From Sympetrum striolatum (lineage: Eukaryota > Arthropoda > Insecta > Odonata > Libellulidae): a DNA stretch of 64,000 bases. The DNA is taken from positions 86,819,152 to 86,883,151 of the forward strand of contig OX388350.1 of assembly GCA_947579665.1 (NCBI GenBank), written 5' to 3'. The position numbers and the translations under genes are program-made. The notes below the pieces were generated by a model. It was not told the DNA's origin and did no database searches. It worked only from the letters and a program-made list of their open reading frames with translations. How positions within the stretch are numbered: position 1 is the stretch's first letter; each line of letters starts with the position of its first letter. Positions 24,108-36,670 of this stretch are shown here, one piece after another.

Positions 24108-24890
24108 GTGTCTGCACATAGATGCGATTTAAAAAAAATTGTATTTCTGGATACTAGGGTTGTTCCCATGTCCAAAACACCTTTTATTAATTTTCATGTC
24201 TGTCTGTCTGTTACAGCATCACGAAAAAACTATCCAATCGTTTTGATGAAATTTGGCATGATGGTCATTTGTAATTCGAATAAAGGCTCCTTTTTGTACA
24301 CCTAGATTTCCCCAGTTTGATTCCAGACGAGGTCAAAATTCTATTTCACGCTATAACTCTAAAGCTAACATTTCATAATCCGTACAACATTAAAAGTCTC
24401 CCCTGCGCAGATGATAGGCTATTTTTTACTAACTTAACTGTATTCGGTTCGACTCCGGACGGTCAAAGACTTTCCGAAACAAATATATGGGTAGCAAAAT
24501 TTTATTGCCTGCAGGGTATTTTTCTTTGCCAAAATTAAATTAGAAAGAATGGTCGTTCGAAACTGTAACTAACACCAAAAGAAAGGAATTTTCTTATTTT
24601 GGTCGTTGAATATTGCTTTCTTTTCTCATTTGGGAGAATTTGTAAGTGAAATACGAAACATTTGTGAAAATCTGAGATTGTAAACAACCCTCGACGGCCA
24701 AGCTAATTTTTTAATCAAAGTTCGTTAGAGTTAGCAGTTCCGTAGCAACCAATGTTTGTTTATATCAACACCAATGTTTATGGATCTTTACGCGAAATTA
24801 AGTGTATCGTTGTATTTAGTGAATTTTCTTATCCCAAATCAATAGGATATGTCTACTTAGCTTGGTAAGTTGATAACTTTTTCATTCTTA
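24108..24890 (+). repeat. Second repeat family, copy 1 (B-box motif and GTAAGT site)
   Basis: It opens with CTGTCTGTCTGTTACAGCAT and GATGAAATTTGGCATGATGG, a wording seen in many arthropod repeats. It carries a B-box-like GGTTCGACTCC near 24,448, then CCAAAATTAAATTAGAAAGA and GACGGCCAAGC, then GTAGCAACCAATGTTTGTTT leading to GTAAGT at 24,865. These blocks recur in the same order near 60.7-63.3 kb. No complete protein is readable. It may be the 5' region of a transposon or retrocopied gene family. Confidence 0.55.
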
Positions 24891-24914
24891 TTTTCCGAGC
24901 AATAAATAATTTAT

Positions 24915-25050
24915 CATGAAGATAATAGCAAAATTTTTACTTTTTCCACAGTATTTATTATAAATAATAAATGGAAACTAGTCCTGTTTGTTTCCATTTA
25001 TTGCTTATAATAAATACTGTGGAAAAAGTACAAATTTTGTTATTTTCATC
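24915..25050. mobile_element. About 136-bp fold-back element
   Basis: CTTTTTCCACAGTATTTATT near 24,940 is mirrored at about 25,007-25,028, with arms of roughly 55-60 bp reaching AAGATAATAGCAAAATTT and its complement. The central loop is only about 12 bp. It is noncoding and lies just after the repeat-family copy. Confidence 0.8.
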
Positions 25051-26340
25051 AATTCAATTGTATGGAAAGATAATGACGAAGATTAAACGGAGAATATTTA
25101 AACGGCTTTGCATATGATGAATATTACTCTTGGATTGAGTGCAGCATTTAATCCGTTTGATCTCTACCTCTCGAGTTCAATCCAATCAAATATACTCGCC
25201 AATTGACAACATGAATGCTGAAGATTATGTTTGACGAGGATTAAGTAATTAAGCGACTATCGATTGTGCGTTTGACATTTACAATTTCTCCATCGTCGAC
25301 AAACTCTCGGATAGATTACATTCCAGTTCTCCTTTCCGAGGACCACTAATTGAGTGAGGGCTCTTCCAAAACCAGAATCCCCGTCATTTCGCGCCTCGAT
25401 ACAGCTTCCGCAATAATCCAAACTTCCCAAAGAGATGACGCAATTCCTAGGATTCCATTTCCTCCTTCTAAAGGGGTTTAAAAGAGCTCTCTAGTTCGAA
25501 ACAGATAACGCGGAGTACGGTCAAAAAAGGTCTTAGAAGAACATCCAAAGAGATAGCAGTCGAAATGAACTACAGCAGATAGACGTTGTCAATGAACTAT
25601 CAAGTTGTCAAGGATTGCATTGATTAGTAAAACTATCAAATGTTTGAACTGGCTTAGCAATAGTAGAATTACGTCAATTTGAAAAGTATTAATTTCGAAG
25701 TGGTTCTGTGGATGTTAGTATAAGTATTGGAATTATAATGCTACGACTGTTAAGGTCCTTGTGCACCTTTTACTTAGCGTGGTCTGTTATTATATATTTT
25801 AGTAATAAATAAGTTAAATTAGAGAATCTATTAAAATACTTTTCCGTGGAAATTACGAAGTGCATTTATTTTCATTTCTCAAGTTAAATTAGATTAATTA
25901 AAATTGAATAAATGTAATTATAGATAAATTTTAAAAAGATACCAACATCTTTGTACAAAAGAGAAGGATGCCTTTCTCTCTTTATCTGAAAGCTTTCTGA
26001 AAACCCCAGTTATTTTTAAAAAGTATGAAACATTGGAAAATGTCTCTTCGTTATCTTCTAGGATATTAGTTAAGTTTCCAATGATCTTTAACATGCCTTA
26101 AAGAAGTTATTTACTTTTTTTAAGAAGTAAGAAGCAGAGGGCGAGCCACTCAAGATACTCACCGTTTGTTGTTCCGTGGAATGGTGCCAAGCTCGAAGAT
26201 GCACTGCTTTGATTGCACTGGGTATTGGGACTCCGTTTCCCTCGGCGCACTGTGGAATGTATTACGTGACGAAGGAAATGGATATTAGAACCCGCAGTGA
26301 CACCAAAAAGTAAAACAATTTCAACGACCACGCAGGGGCC
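25051..26340. other. No recognisable gene
   Basis: Unique sequence, GC-richer around 25,100-25,560. The short minus-strand frame at 26,107-26,331 has no recognisable motif. Confidence 0.5.
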
Positions 26341-26960
26341 AGAACCTAAGTCAAAGAGCTCATAAGAGCCAAAGTAAAACCACGGTTGAATCGAAGAAGC
26401 TCGTGTGTAAGTGTGAGCGTGTTTAAAATAAAAACATGTGGGCGCCCTAAAGTAAAAGATGACGTATTCGCTAAAAAAGAACTTGCGTACTTTTCCCTGA
26501 TTCGACCTCTACTTGAGTATTGCTGTGCGATTTGGGATCCTCACGAAGTAGGATTAATATCCGATATTGAGATAGCTCAACATAGAGCAGCAAGGCTCGT
26601 CAAGGGAGATTTCAGATTCGACAGCAGTGTTTCGGCTATGATAGAATCCCTCGGGTGGAACTCTCTTAGTGAAAACTTGAATATCGACGGAAACTTTTTG
26701 ATAAATTTATCACTGCTGATTTCTGGGAAGAGATAACTTATTTTGTAACACCAGTTATATATTTTCACGATCTTGAGAGAAAACAAAAAAGCAATACAGG
26801 GAAGCAGTTTCCAGGACAGATGGGTCGTTTTTCCCGCGAAATATTAGAGAAACTAATAGCTCTCCAGGTTAGATAGGGATGTCGGTGTTTTACACCCCCT
26901 GCCACGCGCCACTGGCAGATTGCAGGATTTAAATGTAAATGTAAACGCGACCGATCGGCT
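26341..26960 (+). pseudogene. LINE (Jockey/CR1-type) ORF2 C-terminal region and 3' UTR
   Basis: The frame ending at 26,736 contains KKELAYFSLIRPLLEYCCAI, WDPH, AQHRAARLVKGDF and MIESLGWNSLSE. This is the well-known post-catalytic region of Jockey/CR1-like reverse transcriptases (LVRPxLEYxxxVWDP...QRRAARFV...LxWxxLxxRR). After a frame change, FDKFITADFWEEITYF and later basic residues continue the tail. A CACCCCCTGCCACGCGCC 3' UTR and an (AATGTA)-like tail end near 26,945. The polymerase core is absent, as in most 5'-truncated insertions, and frames are broken. Confidence 0.85.
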
Positions 26961-29900
26961 AACAGATGGCTGTTGATTCCCGTCACACATCGCAATGAGC
27001 GGAGAGTCGAGAGGCATTGGCTGTCGTGGTTGGGTTTACCCACGGACAAGGTCATTCGCCTCGTGGGCTACTCCTTCGCAAGACGACCCCTCTGCTCGTA
27101 TTTTGAATCAAATGCAGCGGTTGCCGCATCTTAGGGAACGGCACTCACTCGTGTCCACGTGGCTTGGATCAAGTGCAACGTTCTCAACTCACGGTCATGT
27201 CCATGGAATCTCCCCCTTCTTACACAGAAAATGCTTTATGACGTCGTTGAATAAGTAAGAAAAGGCTCTCAGTAAGAGGGCTTAAAAATTTTCCTAAATC
27301 ATTCTCATGCGAAAAGCAATCACATGGAGATTTTAATTAGAGGCCTTAATGGGCGGAGTAATTAAAAAATACCATTTATTTCCTAAAAAATCGAAAAATT
27401 GTGGAAACACTTACTTTTACAATTTCCTAAATAGGTACTGCCTATTGTAAATAGATTGTTTTTCTTTTTGGGAACTGATTAGCCTCCGAACTCAATACAT
27501 GGAAAACACACAAAAGGAATACAGGAAGGTATTTACAGGCAAAAGTGGTTTCAGAAAACCGCTACGATAACAATAACAATCGTCATTATTTGGGCGAGAT
27601 TGAGACGAAAAGCTCTTCTTCCATCAATCCCATATACACTATAGAGTGTCAGAATAGAAATATAAATTGAAAAGAAACAACCCTTCCGCTAAAATAGCGT
27701 CCGGGGTAAAGAGAGAGCTCTGATGACAGTCATTGTGCCAGGCTTCGTCCTTCGCAGTCCTTAAAACCCCACGGAAGAGAATCAATGAACTCCTTATTGA
27801 GGAGTGGTTAGACCCAAGTTGACCATTCAAATTTCAACATATTAGATGTTGAAATAAGAATACAATACAAGAAAAACACAGAAAGACGGGTTAGTGGGAA
27901 ACAATCTTCTGAATTGAAGGTCGAACAGGACAAATACACCGCTGAGAGAGAAAATCCTACAAGATAAGGTAAGAAAAACCCGCGAAAACACTTACAAAAG
28001 TAGTATAGAAAAATATTGCCTAATTAAAATATTTAAAATCAAAATAAAAGATAATTAAGTATGTATAAGCTAAATAAAAACCAGTAGCTTAATTTTGAGT
28101 TACAATAAATACAGGGTATGCAATTCTGATATAAATATATTTTATATTTGTAATTAAAATGATCGATAGCAGTAATGATACCAGCCATCATGCAAATGCT
28201 GAATTTTAACTGTACGCGCATCACGATGAATAAAAAGAGAAGAGTTCTCGCTGGGAAAGGATAAAATTATCCTTCAAAAAGAGCAGTAGTTAAAGCGATA
28301 GGAAATGCAATGTTTTCCTCCGATTCTAGCGGAGATAGGCCAAGATAATCTTTTCTTTATTTTGGTCGGATTAATTAGGGAAAGATAGAATAAATAAATC
28401 TATGGAAAATAAATCGGTTGAGATAAATCTCCGAACTATACATAAATAAAATAAGCAACGGTTAATCGTAGGTACTAATGTCATTTACATCGCAAAATTT
28501 GGCAATAAAACTGATATGAGATATGATACCAAACAGATCGATGAAAATTTTAAATAAATTAGTATAAAAATATTTTGATCTTAAGATTAATCGTTGAAAT
28601 ATGTAGTTGTGATCTATAACAGCGAAAGACTAATATGGATTGTCGCAAATTAGATCTTTATTTGCAAGTGGTAAAACGTGAATGAAGGCAAAACGCGAAA
28701 TATGGGTGCATTGTGATTTGTGCGTAAGGAGTGAGTTATGTAAGCATGTATAAACATATATATGCATTTATATATCGAGTGTTATAGTTAGTGTCGGAAA
28801 CTTTCTAACAGAATAAGTTCAGAGGAAATTAAATGAAGAAATCCCATCTTGAAAACTAGGCAATCCTTTAGGTATGAAATTAATATAAATCATATATTTT
28901 ATCTTGTTAAATGTATCGTTTAAAGATGAAAATCGATCAAACTCTTACACATGTGCTATGGATATCGAAATGAAGAATATGGGAATACATTTGGTAAAAA
29001 ATGCCAGTAAAGATTAGTATAGAAAAGCAATGGTAATAAAAGGTGTCATGCTGGTTCAAATTGAGAAAGTAAACTGCTGTATTGCAATGTTTTCTTTAAA
29101 GTGTTAATAATGAAATGTTTTAGCTTGTAAACTAATTGTTTTTATTTATTACAAATATTCATCCTTTATTCCTATCAAACATTTCTATTTGATGAATCTA
29201 TGTGATTGTGTATCATTCTTGGGTTTGCTTGTATTTCAGATCTCACTTTAACGGTTTGCTCTTTGAAATTCAATAAACTATCAATTGGATTTGGGGTTCT
29301 TTTCAGGTCCGTTCTTGCGTGGGTTTTCTTGTAGCGTTGTGTTTATTCCTAAATTTAAACTTCGCTTTCAAAACCAAGTGATTGCTTTTCTTCAGTGAAC
29401 TATTTTCTCATGACCCTTTCAATTAATTTTTATAAAAGGAAACTTTAGATGTAGGAAGAGACAGATAAGTCTATATCTCTCTAATAAAGTCGTTTTATTA
29501 TTACCATCTAAAGATTGTCACGTTCAATGAAAGAGAGGGTGGACGAGTAATCACTCACTCAAAGGGAAAAACAGCTTCGAAAAATAGGGAGGACGAGTAT
29601 AAAGAGAGAAGAGGGTTTGCGCAGTTAAGCATCCTACTCCTATGGGACGACGCAATCGGAATAAATGGGGACGAATTGCTCCTCTGGACTTATTCTCACT
29701 GATGTGTCACAACGTCAACTTTGCTCACTCGGAACATCACGTGCAGCCGAATCTGTGACGCTAACATAAACAGAGCTCTAAAACTTAATACTCAACGCAA
29801 AAAAATCCATATTTAGAATCAGCCAAAAACTTTAGCACGCACAAATTCTGATCGCAGTTCAGGAGCGAAAATCTTGAATAAGTCCCTGTTATCCGCCAAT

Positions 29901-31438
29901 TTACAAATCCACGGAATGGTTTTATATTCCATCGCCGCAGATCAGTGTATCAACAAATTTCCATGAATGATTCTTGAACAATTTTATATTTTCTGGGCGC
30001 AATAAACCCCTCGGTTTTAATGAAGCATGCAGAAATAATGGTATATGCATCCAATTTTAAATTGAAGTGAGCTGTGACCTAGAAATACAGTTCCCTTTCA
30101 GAAATTACAAAGTTTGTTTTATCATTTCTAATGTCGTTCCACGAAGTACGGTCAGAGAACTTAGATTTCAGTTCCCTTTTCTTTATATTTGGCTTGGCTT
30201 TATCCCTGAATTTATTTTAATTAATAAAATATTCTTAAAATTCAAATAGAATTATTATCTAACGACACTAGTATGAATATTAGTCCAAATGCATAAACTA
30301 CCCGTAATGCATACTTCATACCGATATTAAGGATCAATTCCTGCATATACGCTCGTAAGGCGAACATAGAATATCCAAGAACTAAGTACTTGTAAAGTTT
30401 TTACAAAATGAGTGTATACAAAATTATTCCATGATTGTGAGTAATGTTTCCCAAATTATGTTATATCCAACCAATAACACTGTTTTTAGGCATTTTTAGT
30501 GCCACTGAACTTACTGCATGCCCACTGCTTCACTAGCTGTATCCACCAGCCGAGTGGATTAAAATGCAAATCTCTTTCGTTATTCTTTTGTTACTCACCA
30601 TTATTTAGGCGAGGTGAGGCTTCACCTTAGCTGTTACGCCGGTTTTAGTTAAACTACAGACAGAGTTCTGGGCGCATTTTTATGGCACTTTAATTTCTAT
30701 GTTTGCAAATTGCGGAGGGAAAAACTTCGGCGGATTAGCGCCCCAATCTTGTCTGCGTCCGGGTGTAAATAGTCGCAAGCTGTGAGTTTTACATCCATAA
30801 TTCCTACAAAGTTAACAAGAAATGAAAGAAAAACATGGAGTTTGCGGTAAAAAGCTTTTGTAAGTGAAGGCTTATGGAGAATACACATGGCGAAGAAACA
30901 GTTCCCACGAGAAGGGGAGAGAAAATTCAATGAGAATACATGGGGAAAACATCTCTTTTCTGTTCCAACTATGCTTCATCTGACAATACAGCATATTTAA
31001 ATATCGCAATTAGGAACGAACTTTTACACTATTATACTGATAAAAATGAGTGCTCTCTGCCGGTGATGTCAAAATCGAAGCCACAAGAAAGCAATTTCCA
31101 TTGTCAGGAATATAAAAGAACACACCATTGAGTTATTGATGAGTTTCCCTAAGATACAACAACACAATTGTCAATTTTCAAAGAGCAATTATTTGCTCTT
31201 TCAATTATTAAGAACCTAAAATGGTAGTGGATTTCCATTGTACTCGGATTACTCGACGGCTGAAACTGAAATACATCTTCTCTCTGAGAATTATTCATGT
31301 TTTACGGTTAAAAATGTGATTAACTCATTTATTTTATTATTATTATTTCATAAACTACCAGTAGGCTGTAAGCCAGGCGGCAGTTTTTCTACATCCAGGC
31401 AGTTATTCTACATAATCATATACAATAAATACTAAATA
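26961..31438. other. No recognisable gene; unique sequence
   Basis: The plus-strand frame 26,995-27,258 follows the LINE tail but has no family resemblance. Further frames are short and unconvincing. GC-richer patches occur near 27,000-27,240 and 29,520-29,760. No RNA gene or repeat of note. Confidence 0.5.
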
Positions 31439-32024
31439 CAGTGGAACCTCGGTTTACGACCAGCTTTGGCGACCAAATTTTGACTCGGTTGGCGTACGAC
31501 AACTCGGTTCACGACCAAGGCAGTTCAGTAGGCAACCCCGACATAACGCAGCATCGTTTCAGTTGCAGACAGGTTGATCAGTGAACACAGTTTGTGAGTA
31601 ATTTGCGGATTACTTTATCAGTGAAACAGGACAAATTCCATGCAATATAATAACATTTAGCTATCTTAAATTCAAACTACTGTATTTTATATTTATTTCG
31701 AATTTTATTTTATCCCATATGGGTCTTCTTCCGCATACGCAAGCTATTAACTGATCGCAGTCAATGACGCTCATAAAGACGAATTAAGGAAAAAATAAAA
31801 AATTGTATTCACGTAAAGCATTAAAATTTAATTTTTTATTTATTCTTTATAACTTATTTTACATGTAACTAACGTGCATTTTAAACAAAAATGCACTAAA
31901 AAAATACAAAGTTTCGGAGTCCGGAACGGATTAATTGTACTTACATTAATTTCAACGGGAGAAATTGTCTCGGTTCACGAATAGGGTCCAGGAACAGATT
32001 AAATTCGCGAACCGAGGTTCCACT
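31439..32024. mobile_element. 586-bp Tigger/pogo-like MITE
   Basis: The ends CAGTGGAACCTCGGTTTACG and the complement of CGCGAACCGAGGTTCCACTG form inverted repeats of about 20 bp, flanked by TA (31,437-31,438 and 32,025-32,026). Related TTCACGA words occur inward on both sides. The terminal sequence and TA target fit the pogo/Tigger branch of Tc1/mariner. The interior is noncoding. Confidence 0.85.
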
Positions 32025-32234
32025 GTACATACATATGACATATAAATTGTTAATTCTGGATTTTTCGGGGTTCACGACGGGCCTTCTCGGCTACCGTGGC
32101 GGTCCCAGGGTAAAACCCCACCGCACATCACCCTGCCAAGTGATCCTGTACTTCCTCTAGAAATTTCACGTAACTAAAATCCCCTTATATTCTACCCTTA
32201 TCTGCTACAATACATTCAAAAATTTATTTTTAAA

Positions 32235-32612
32235 AGATTTTGTATTTTTAGACAAGGGGCTTAAGAGCGTAAAGTAATAAAGAGTAAATCCAAGTAACTT
32301 ATTCCATTCTGAAATGCCTCTGTTAAGAAAGAATATTTCGCGACGTCCGTTCTTTGCCGCCGTGGCTTAATTTTATAATCATGGTTATCTTTCTCACGGA
32401 ATTCTGGTTCCTCCATAACATTTTTAAAAGCTTCCCAACCATGTTCACCTGAAATTATGTTGTAAATACAACCTAGTCTGTTTATTTTTCTCCTTTTCTC
32501 TAACGTTTCCCACCCAAGAGTCTTTAACATTTCAGTGACGCTGTCCTTCTTTTCCAAATCTCCCCTTTACATATCGAGCTGCTTTCGCCTTTTGCCATTT
32601 TCTTTGATCGAC
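32235..32612 (-). pseudogene. LINE ORF2 C-terminal fragment, minus strand
   Basis: Read on the minus strand, QKAKAARYVKGRFGK (32,560-32,606) is followed after a frameshift by VTEMLKTLGWETLEKRRKIN and RTDVAKYSFL. This is the same post-catalytic LINE region as at 26.4 kb (AARxVxG...MLxxLxWxxLxxRR...YSF), but from a different, diverged element and in the opposite direction. The final aromatic RTIxxWN block is replaced by AFQNGISYLDLLF. No polymerase motif is present; a truncated relic. Confidence 0.75.
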
Positions 32613-33630
32613 AACATTGATATGGACCCCACACGGTTGTCGAGAATCGGTCTTACAAGCGATGTTAATGTTGACTCCAATTCAAGGTAAGTAAATTAAA
32701 ATCGTTGGATCAAAACTGCTGTAGTTACTAAAATTACATTGATAGCAATTTAGTATTTACTAAATTCGCTCATTACTTTCACGAAATATGTATATAAATT
32801 TCCTCATAATTTTCGCGTTATCAAATCGAATAAAACTAGTTACTATGAAAGTGTGAATCTTTTAAATGTTCTTCCTTATGGACCATCTCCAGACTTCATA
32901 CATCTGCTACGAATGCAAAATGAAAAATCAAATTTACTCTTGCAGTAAGACATCGGATATGTAAATGTACAACTTCATGGCAATAATTACTACGGTAGAT
33001 TCTTAAAAACGCTATTTAAGTTAGGAAAATATATATTCTCTAATATGATTTTAAATTCACTTGTTATTCTTTCATACATTTTGGATATCTTTCCTCTATC
33101 CGTCCGTCTGTTACCTCTCCCTCGTAATATCTTTCTTCATCTCTAAGATCTCATTCCCTGTCTCCTCCCGAAGGAGCACTCCCTCGCTAAACCTCATTTC
33201 TTCTCAACAACACATTTTCCCTGAGGCAAGCCTTCCCTTCTCTTCCCCTTTCTTCATAAAGGACAAGATCTTCTGGAAGTCCGCATCTAACAGTTTCCAC
33301 ATAAATCTTTTTCATATCTTTTCCGATTTTAGTTTAAACTAGTATTCGAGGTTATAGATACTTGCCCACATCGCTTGCCAATCTTTTTATGGTCTCCCAA
33401 ATGAGTTTTAGCATATTTGATATCGATATTGTAATAAAGACATCGCAATGGCCCTGCGGCAGATTATTACAAATATTGGATTGTTTTTTAAATCGTAATC
33501 ATTCGCAATAAGACACAATAGGTGATAAATAATTAGGCCTTTCCCATGAAGGGACCTACGTTAAAAGAGATAATGTACTTTCCATGTATTAGTTTTCAAA
33601 TGTACAAATTAACCCATTGCTAAAAAATGT
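32613..33630. other. No recognisable gene
   Basis: A CT-rich plus-strand frame at 33,061-33,342 is serine/phenylalanine-rich and probably reflects base composition. Nothing else is supported. Confidence 0.5.
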
Positions 33631-33639
33631 AATTTAGGG

Positions 33640-33800
33640 TTAAAAAGAAGGAAAAAACAGAGGGGAAGACAAAGACAGAAGATACTGGGAGACATAAAGG
33701 GTGTGGTAAGCTACCAAGAATTGAAAGAAATTACGTTGAATAGGAATTATTAATTCACAGGAACCTACCGAAAGGTATAAAACAAACATTGATGATAGTT
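33640..33800 (+). pseudogene. LINE 3' tail
   Basis: One frame reads RGRQRQKILGDIKGVVSYQE and then LKEITLNRNY before a stop. This matches the extreme C-terminus of a LINE ORF2 (GRQRxxxLDxIK...Y.EL...A.NR). The following AACCTACCGAAAGGTATAAA resembles the 3' end at 10,545-10,565, so both belong to one LINE family. Only about 160 bp survive. Confidence 0.65.
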
Positions 33801-35325
33801 TCTCAATGGATGATGATTTTTAAAAGGAAATATATATATTTCCTTTGCTAAGCGAATGTCATGAAAAAACATCTTTCTTTACAAAAAATGAGTTTACTGG
33901 TTGTTCTCAACTTTCAGTTCCAACCCTTTCTGGATTTGTGAATATAACTAAACGCAATTTATCGAGTTACTTTTAAATAGAAACGTCTGTAGCAGGGGGC
34001 ATAAAATGACATGCACATAACTGCCTACACTCTGGCGTGTTTTTGATATCCTTGGTTGAGAACATACTTCAATCAAAAACATTTGTTTTCTTTTTCTTAA
34101 TGCAGTCAATAGATTTGTCAGTATTCATGTAACTTGTTCATTTCAACTTCTTGTATTTTTTTATGAAATTCTTATACGCACTTAAATTAAATTTTCAGTG
34201 AAATGCATTTCTACTTATCATGTAGAAGAGGCGTATTAGTTTCTACTTACGACAATCCAATAATTTAAAATGGGGAACCGCAAATTTCTTACGCTTTTGG
34301 CTCTTAATAATATGAATCCGCACAATAATATGAATAGAAGGATCATTATATGCAAATAAGGTTGTGATGACATGGAAGTTACTAAGTTATGATTGCGCTA
34401 ACACTAATTAAGGTTGAGGAAAGCAAGGGTGAGCTATCTAACTCCTCGCCATGCATAGTCAGTCTCTTTCCCCCTACTAGATCTTGGTAGTAAATGTTAA
34501 AGGGAGTGAGAGAGCATCCAGCCCTCGGACTAAATGCATTACAAACATATGAAATCGCAGAGTGAATAAATAATACGGATGGTGGTTGAGAAAAGTAATG
34601 TGCTACAAGACAAATGGTATCTACCCTCAACGCCATACTATCCAATAAAAGGGAGACCTTTAAGGGTTATCTTTGCATAAACTTTCGTTACGTATTCTTC
34701 TTAATAGTGTAAATCGAGTCCACATTTCCCATTTTAATTGTTTTCTCGCATTAATCGTCTTTTTCCCTCGTTCCCTTCAAAAACGATAGATCGAGGTTCT
34801 ACTTTAATCGATCTTACATCGCAATAACTGAGTTCTGCTTTGTTACACTTATCAGTATTTTTCCCCTTCAAGGAGAAGCCACTTTATTGTTGGACGGAAC
34901 TGGTACGTATACATCAATTAATCCAACTCGTGATATACCCGTTTTTAATTATTTCTATCTATGATATCGCGGGTTTTTTTCGCTCCCCTTCTTGTGAGCA
35001 TTTTAGCACACAGAGGGTTTCTCTTTGAAAGCCTTCAGCCGAGGAGTTTTCCCCATTCTTTTATTAACATTTTCTGTGTTTACACTTTGCATTTTTTTCA
35101 ATCTATTTTTCCATCGTATGATTTTAATATCAAATGTGACCTCAGAGATTAGGTGCAAGATAGGTCGGAATGGGCTTAGCATCGCCAAATAAAGAGTATT
35201 ATAATAATAAATGATGTCATGGAATTTTGGAATTTCTGATATCCATGTCACAAAGGCGTATGGAGCTTCATACTCTATGTGGTTGTCACATATTCTCTGC
35301 TCCTTCCTGCTTTATATATCCAACG
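33801..35325. other. No recognisable gene
   Basis: AT-rich unique sequence. Frames up to 87 codons (minus strand, 34,382-34,645) show no known motif. Confidence 0.5.
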
Positions 35326-35470
35326 TCACTTAGGGACAGCCGATAAAGCGGCTATCCGGCCGTGGAGCGGCATGAATACGCTCAAGGTCCCAGTTCGTTC
35401 GAATCCCTGCTAACCGGATTTTTCTGGTTAGCCGGGATGTCTTCGTCTACTGTTATACCTTCACTGTGAA
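35326..35470 (+). repeat. Possible tRNA-derived SINE head
   Basis: A perfect B-box GTTCGAATCCC lies at 35,397-35,407, with a weak A-box-like TGGAGCGGCATG about 35 bp upstream. The block is much GC-richer than its flanks. Directly after it, GCTAACC and GGTTAGC form a 7-bp hairpin. No cloverleaf can be closed convincingly, so it is not a functional tRNA gene. A SINE 5' region is the best guess. Confidence 0.4.
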
Positions 35471-36660
35471 TTGGCATCTTGCTGTATGTGCAGGAAAATA
35501 TCACAGGAACTGATGGTTGAAAGGGTGCCAGATATTTCAAAGTGTAAGTCGTTGCATTTCAATTGAAATAAGACAATTAAAAATTGAAGTCTAGACAAAG
35601 TGGGAAATATATTCTATGGATAAATAGCCGAGAATAGTTAGTACCTGAGAAAATGGATAATACTTAGCAAATTATGTAAATGGCAGAAAAAATATTTAGA
35701 GAATCATGTCATTGAATATTGAACATAATGCACCGTTTGTTGTCAAACGTTATACAGTATTAGTAGATATGGAAAAAAATAATTTCGTACTCTCTCATAG
35801 AATTTATTGGTGTGACGTGCTTAGCTAGCAGAGTATACAAAGTAATTCTTTTCCATAATAAGGCCTTCCACGAGGTGATACCTTCGCATATATGTTTAGT
35901 ACTATATATGGTTATAGATAGCGTAAATATGGTTTAATATGACTTTGGCCCTTTTAACATACTTTTTATGAAATAATCGCTTTAAAATAGATAAATTATC
36001 TTTTTGATATTTTATCTTTGTATTTTTTTAGATACACCGTCAGAAATTTGCAGTAGATTCACATATCTCCTTGCTGCTCATAACGCTTCGTTTCAGATTC
36101 TGTGAAGTATACGAGCGTTTGTATTCATTTAGACTCTATTCTCTCCCCTCCGAATATATTTCTCCATGGCGCACAGTAGGCTAGAATCTACAAATCTGGC
36201 CAAAAATGAGAGTGTTTTTTTTTAGTGCGGACTTTGAAACTTCGCATAGTCATTGTTGAATAAATTCTGTATATAACTGCGAAATTATTTGCGTTAGTGC
36301 ACGCGCATTACAATTCTACAGGGGATCAAAGATGACCAAATTTTACGTAAAGTGTCGGTCTTATTTTCTTATCTTATTTTACGGCAAATTTTCACCTAAA
36401 GTAAGGAAAATAGTAGTGATGTACAAAAATGTACAAGATCTAACGTATACCACAATATTCTTTAAAGGTTTCTTAAGAATACATGAAATAAATCCTGCAA
36501 CAACTAGAGACGCCGATAAATAAATCGACTTCTCGATGGTGATACAAGAGAAATATCCGCGCTGCGGAGCGCCACTTGCTGATACGACCTCAGATTATTA
36601 TTATTATTTTAAAATTATCAAATAATTATGATATTATAATAATTATATTATATTTATCGA
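35471..36660. other. No recognisable gene
   Basis: AT-rich sequence ending in a TTATTATTATTATTT run (36,596-36,612) and a TA-rich patch just before the C-rich minisatellite. Confidence 0.5.
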
Positions 36661-36670
36661 CTTTACATGA

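Noticed and set aside
33061..33342. 93-codon Ser/Phe-rich plus-strand ORF
   Set aside because: It follows a CT-rich tract and has no recognised domain.
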